From Hypsibius dujardini (taxonomy: Eukaryota; Tardigrada; Eutardigrada; Parachela; Hypsibiidae): 47,542 nt of DNA. A model generated the notes under the pieces. That model was not told the DNA's origin and did no database searches. It was given only the letters and a program-made list of their open reading frames with translations. The stretch spans positions 1 to 47,542 of the forward strand of contig LRSR01009697.1 in the NCBI GenBank assembly GCA_001579985.1. Reading direction: 5' to 3'. Both the position numbers and the translations under genes were made by a program. Shown here one piece after another: positions 43,101 through 47,542 of this stretch. How positions within the stretch are numbered: position 1 is the stretch's first letter; every line of letters begins with the position of its first letter.

Positions 43101-44289
43101 TAATGAAGCACTCATTCAGCGACAAGTTATGCCGCACCGAGTTTTTCCAGCCGTGATAGGAGCCGCGGAAGAATGCAAAGTTCTGTTGGAGAAACTGGTA
43201 GATTTCGTTGAGGGTGACCTTTCGAGAGGGGGTATTTTGGATGGCCATAACAATCAAAGCGATGTAGGAGAAGGGCGGCTTCTCGTGGCGACGATGATTT
43301 GGTCGTTTGGTCGGCGATTTCCCATCGGAATCATCTGGATTTTCCGGGCTGCAATAGTGGCAAAACGAGTTCAGCTTTAAATTAGTAAAAACCAATGCCA
43401 CTGCCTTTCGTTTAATTTAATATTTTAACATTGAAATTTATACCTCATCTGTCTAAATCTTCCAAAACATATGCTAAAAGTGGGTCCAAGTTTTTGCCTG
43501 CAAGTCGCTGCCGATTTCGATGAATGAAAACAATTGTATTGAATATTGCAAATAAATTTCGAAAAAAATCAACCATCCCTTAGAAAAGACATATTGTTTG
43601 TATGCCGGATAATTGTTTAATTAATTATATTGAAGTAAAATCGAATGAATGGCCGACTATATGTATGTTATTGAAAACCTTTACAAAGTGTTCAGTAAAT
43701 CATTTTAAATGACAATATAAAGATCACACCGAAACTGAATTGTGTAAATGTGTAGGTTCAATTCCGGCTGTGATTTGTCAAACTTGAGCAAATATTGTGT
43801 GCAACACACTCGTTGAAATTGTATCTATAAGAGGTAATGAATAGTACACAAAATATATAAATATGTATAAAGAGAGAAATATGTATATACACAGATACAG
43901 CAGTAAGTAATAAACAATCACCGTTGTTATCACATCCATAAACGTAAACTACTCATACCAAGCAGGACATGCCGGGGCCCTGCTCCAGCTTCGAGCCTCA
44001 TCCTTGTGTGTGTTATTATACATACATCATCCCCCAACCAAGATCAGGTAATCAAAAAAGAGTAAATATTTGGACCCATCCCGACTTGTCGTAAATACGC
44101 CACGCGTCCATTGTGTATATACGTTGGCCATTCGTTTACACGTCCGACTCACCAGGAAGCGGCGTCCTTGTCGCCAGAGTCCTCGCCTCCCATCGGTTTC
44201 TCGTCCATCGGGCCATGATGATCCTCCCCGTAGGACGGTACGGCCGACACCGGAAAATTCAGACGTTCAATTTCTTCCAGAGTTAGCAT
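40178..44289 (-). CDS. FoxF: FoxF forkhead transcription factor
   Basis: Four coding exons: 44289-44153, 43348-42949, 42102-41796, 40725-40178 (TGA); 463 residues, all GT-AG, frame continuous. Exon 1 is short and acidic. Exon 2 holds the forkhead domain at about residues 67-165 ([56 protein letters not shown]), then [18 protein letters not shown], the extension characteristic of the FoxF class (vertebrate FOXF1/2, fly biniou). Exons 3-4 encode a Ser/Ala/Gly-rich tail with Gln, His and Ala runs. Family role: nuclear winged-helix factor for visceral mesoderm and gut muscle; the domain is intact. The FoxF class is assigned from this forkhead extension; FoxQ1 and FoxL1 were considered less likely. 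Confidence 0.93.
40299..40500. repeat. Trinucleotide runs in the last FoxF exon
   Basis: Coding GCN, CAN and CAG runs on the minus strand give runs of about 10 Ala, 6 His and 8 Gln. They keep the frame and are part of the protein. Confidence 0.85.
40726..41795. other. Intron 3 of FoxF
   Basis: 1.07 kb. A short GATTCAAC direct repeat (four to five units) lies at about 41522-41565. Nothing else was recognised. Confidence 0.7.
42103..42948. other. Intron 2 of FoxF
   Basis: 845 bp, AT-rich. No repeat or regulatory element that I can name. Confidence 0.7.
43349..44152. other. Intron 1 of FoxF
   Basis: 804 bp, AT-rich. The donor is GTGAGT and the acceptor TTGCAG. No repeat recognised. Confidence 0.7.
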
Positions 44290-44604
44290 GGTCTGTTTGG
44301 TTGAGGGTTTTTTAGGGGAAATTAGACGAAGACAAAATGGGACTGTGTGTAGAAGCAGTAACGTAAGCAGATGATAAGGAAATGATGGCGCTGTGAGTTA
44401 TCCCGCTGCGATGGTAAGATGTTGATAAAAGGCGCCCTGCTGACTCGGATCGCGTCGGGCTGTAAACTGTGAGACGAGGCGCTCTAAATTTGTCACGATG
44501 AAAGTGGACGAATCCGTGATGAGCTGAGACCAAGCGCGACGCCTTCTGGCTGAGATGGGATATGTTCGATGCAGACACCGATACAGAAATAAACAGAGCC
44601 AGTA

Positions 44605-44712
44605 AAAGGAACACAGACACAGACACAGACACAGACACAGACACAGGCACAAGCACAGACACAGACACACAGACACAGACACAGACACAGACACAGACAC
44701 AGACACAGACAC
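44605..44712. repeat. (CACAGA)n hexanucleotide microsatellite
   Basis: About 17 units with two small interruptions, about 320 bp upstream of the FoxF ATG. It causes overlapping spurious open frames on the minus strand. Confidence 0.95.
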
Positions 44713-45844
44713 ATCTCACTTTGAGATAGGGTAATAATAGTGACAATCATTATTGTGCATACGCTAACTACGGTTAGGTCCTAATAAATAAATTCTACCT
44801 GAACCGCACACTTTGAAGGTTTTATTTTCATTTTGTTAGTCTTTCAAACTCGTCATTTGTCAATGCGAGTTTATTTTTGCGTTCCCCTGCCGGAAATGGA
44901 GCACTTGTCCTCATTGATGAAACACGAACTGTCATCGCTATTTAGAACGCGAAAAGTGCCTGCTGCTTGTGGACTGCCAGTTGGATGGGATGGGACGATA
45001 AAACGGCTGTTTTACCGGCACACCAAGTCCACACACTTGCGGATAGACAGACAGACTTATCGAGATCATCGCAGCTCCAAACTCGTTTAACCTGACATGA
45101 ACTTGTCTGGAAGCGTCTGCCTGCCGTATGTGTCTGCTGAATGTCTCATAAAAGTGACCACCCACGCTTTTGATCATACGGCTGGTCAAGGGAGAACATA
45201 CTTTTACTCCAGGAGTCAGTCAGTCAGCTGAGCGTCACAGCTGGGCCCATATGGATCAGATAGATGTAGACGGCATTTCCGAAGAGACTTGGCTCGGTGA
45301 ATGTGGAAAATCGGGGGAGGGAGAACCAGAGTGAAACATGATCCAGATATCTCGATCGTCTGCGATGCGTTTAATAAGTGCTAAATTGACCGACGTCGTC
45401 GTCGTCGTCGCCATATAAAATATCTTGAGATCATTGCTCTCCCTCATCACTCTTTCTCTATCTCTCTCTCTCGTTTAAACGGAAGCCTGCTGCTTTAAGC
45501 TTGGATAAACAAACGAAGCGATGTGGTGCGATATGGGGTGTTAATTTTTACGTTGAGTACAAGAAGGGGTATATACTGGCAAGTACCACGTGTCCGTTGG
45601 GTCACCGTAAAAGTCCTTTAAAGGGACAGTTACTTTTTGATCTGCACACTTAAGTAGGCTCTTGTCTATGTGTTTAAAAATCTCCGCTTTATTCAATTTT
45701 CACTTTTCATGGATATTGAAATACAGTGGCGTTTTCAGAATAATGTCGAAATATTTTTTTATTTAGTTCTATTGTAATGATGAAAATAAAAATGTATTTC
45801 ACCGGTAAGGTCGTGCAAAGATTTTGTGTGTGATATTTCAAAGT

Positions 45845-46211
45845 TCGGAAAACACTGGAAGATATTGTGAAAAAATGGTCACTTTTTGAACTACATCAAA
45901 TATGATTTTTTCGACAATAGCCAAGTGCAAATTTAATTTGGAGTCGATTGACATCAGTAAAAAAGTATGGTTCAGTGGGAGGGGCTATAGACCTTAACTG
46001 GACAGCTTCACTGGAATTATCAGGCCCTTGTGAGTGATTCCAGAGCTCCGCTCCCTGATCTCCGAAAAATATTTGGTGATGGCAATCAACTCCAAATTGA
46101 ATTTAACATGGAACAGTGTCAAAATAATCCTCTTTCAATTAGTTCTAAAAACAATTTACAATTTTTACAGTTAAAATGAAGGAAAATCGAATCTTCCTGT
46201 GTTTTTTCGAC
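45845..46211. repeat. Foldback repeat family 1, copy 7
   Basis: Well-preserved arms: TTTAATTTGGAGTCGATTGA with GACATCAG on the left, GATGGCAATCAACTCC with AAATTGAATTT on the right. Outer ends GGAAAACACTGGAAG versus CTTCCTGTGTTTTTTC. The centre is near 46028. Confidence 0.85.
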
Positions 46212-46732
46212 TTAATAATATTACTGAAAAAGCTTTGTCTGACTTTACCGGAGAAATAAGAAATTTCACAATTACCACTGAAGTTGGTGTAAATAAAAAT
46301 ATAGCTTGAAATAATTCTGAAGTTGGCACTCGAATAATACCCAAATTCAGTCATTAGACACCAACGACGGTTTTACCATCTCCATCTATAGATTGTTTAC
46401 GACATTTCACCTGACACAAACTTATTCTATCAAGCAAAAACGTTTATTAAATTGGCTTTCAAATTTTAACAAATTTGGTGTATCTGTTTCCTAATGATTA
46501 GAGGGTAGAATACTCTACTTTTCCCCATATTTTATGCAGGGAGACAAACTCCCACTACACTGTGACGTATACTTGGTATAGGGAGGTACAATAAAATTCC
46601 CAAAAAACTGATCATCATCTTTTTCTAGGAATAGGCACGATTTATGAATAGGAACACATTTAAAATGGATCTCGAACAAAGAATTTATAGATCTTGTACG
46701 TCGGTGAGGCTAAATCGTTTGTGCATGCGCGA

Positions 46733-47213
46733 TCACCGATGACCGTTGCGTAGTTGAGCCTGGATCATCTGTCTGTTAGATTGGGCAGCAGCGGCCTCGA
46801 TATTTTCCAGGCCACCTACGGAGTCACGGTCCGTGCTGCTTGCATCCGCATCCGACTCGTCCGCGACCGCAACTTCGTCGAGCTCATAATCGTGATGCTC
46901 CGCAAAACTATGCCTGAAATAAATATTTAAAAAAGGCGACAGTAATGTCGATTTGAAACAAAATTTTTAACATCAAATAATTGTGATCATAAAAATTTGC
47001 TTTTTACTTGAGTTCTAATGCCCGATCCACTCCGTACTTCGCCAGAATTGGATTGACCCTAAAGACAAAATATGATTACGGCTCTTGAAATGTCATCCAA
47101 ATATCGTATGCTAATTTACTAGAAGGTTTTCACGTACTTTTGAGTGCCATTTGCACCATAAGGAGAAAGACTGGGTCCCCTTCCCTCAACGCCGGGGTTA
47201 GTCATGCCGGTTC
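46733..47213 (-). CDS. 3' end of an unrecognised gene (three exons seen)
   Basis: Three consecutive exons with good splice sites and continuous frame: 47213-47138, 47058-47008, 46913-46733 (TGA). Together they give about 101 residues. The N-terminal piece is Gly/Pro/Ser-rich (GVEGRGPSLSPYGANGTQ). A short exon encodes VNPILAKYGVDRALELK. The last exon is acidic (DYELDEVAVADESDADASST) and ends AQSNRQMIQAQLRNGHR. The first exon needs an upstream exon (phase 1), or could start at the internal ATG (TGMTNPGV). I recognise no domain. Splicing and frame support a real gene; the 5' part probably lies past the right edge. Confidence 0.55.
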
Positions 47214-47542
47214 CTATATATTGAAAGTTCATGCTATGCTTGTTACCAAGTTCGAGGCGATTCGTTATATTGTAACATTTTTGCTGGTGCCATGCGCAGC
47301 GCTACATAACAGTGCAGTGTACCGCCTTAAACGAGCGTTGCAGCTGAGCTGCCTACAGCTGCAACTAATTATAAATGCTCTGCCTCCTGAAAGAGTTAAT
47401 AGTTTTTCTCTTTTGAAATACATGGTGAATGTAAATTTATAGACTTTACTGATTTTGGACTAAATTCATCACGAAGAATTAAGCGTTTGATAATCTAATT
47501 TGAAGAGTAAAACCCGTTGCAAATTTTTACAATGAGAACTCT
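47214..47542. other. Right edge of window
   Basis: Probably intron or upstream sequence of the gene ending at 46733. An open plus-strand frame here has no recognisable content. Confidence 0.4.

Larger units (their letters stand above)
44290..46732. promoter_or_regulatory. Upstream region of FoxF
   Basis: About 2.4 kb without a supported gene. It should contain the FoxF promoter. Contents: a hexanucleotide CACAGA repeat at 44605-44712, a GTC run at 45391-45411, a CT-rich run near 45450-45473 and a foldback copy at 45845-46211. No individual binding site is claimed. Confidence 0.5.

Noticed and set aside
44312-44750. Minus-strand Val/Ser and Cys/Leu repeat proteins
   Set aside because: They are three frames of the same CACAGA microsatellite, with no splice or domain support.
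110-46211. Idea that the SID-1 genes and the palindromic repeats form one functional dsRNA system
   Set aside because: The repeats also lie in and near unrelated genes. Nothing in the sequence links them to SID-1 beyond being close by.

Overview
The window is nuclear DNA of an invertebrate animal. Its protein-coding genes are split by many short introns (mostly GT-AG, about 80-1400 bp). Recognisable products are all metazoan: two SID-1/SIDT-type dsRNA channels, an FBXO30/FBXO40-type F-box protein, chymotrypsin-fold proteases with LDL-receptor class A modules, and a FoxF forkhead factor. I cannot fix the phylum; a small-genome ecdysozoan such as a tardigrade is possible, but this is inference. 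All exon boundaries were set by hand from splice dinucleotides, reading-frame continuity and comparison between paralogous modules. No transcript evidence was available.

Layout: 110-2958 (-) is a SID-1 paralogue whose last exons lie beyond the left edge. 4239-7840 (+) is a 10-exon FBXO30-like gene. 9395-17117 (+) is a 22-exon gene encoding one polypeptide with two LDLa-protease modules and a hydrophobic C-terminus. 18095-22060 (+) is a 12-exon gene with a single such module and the same kind of tail. 22061-28303 is gene-poor and holds decayed transposons (a Tc1/mariner relic and a PIF/Harbinger relic). 28304-35817 (-) is a complete second SID-1 paralogue of 7 exons. 37830-38190 (-) is a 2-exon gene for a small secreted cysteine-rich peptide with an RQRR processing site. 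39276-39629 is a solo LTR with a 4-bp target duplication. 40178-44289 (-) is a 4-exon FoxF gene. 46733-47213 (-) is the 3' end of an unrecognised gene.

Non-coding space is rich in inverted repeats. At least seven copies or half-copies of one palindromic element recur across the window. A second foldback element has an 8-bp target duplication. A third foldback carries TCCG-type repeats in both arms. Introns at the left end carry CTGT/ACAG arrays that sit in opposite orientation on either side of one exon in each of two genes.

How the genes relate: the two SID-1 paralogues have the same domain plan and mostly the same intron phases, but one intron lies at a different position. The three protease modules have nearly identical exon sizes and phases, so they arose by module duplication. 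The proteases look secreted or surface-anchored and are not trypsin-like at the S1 base. I see no operon-like or functional linkage between the gene classes beyond physical proximity.
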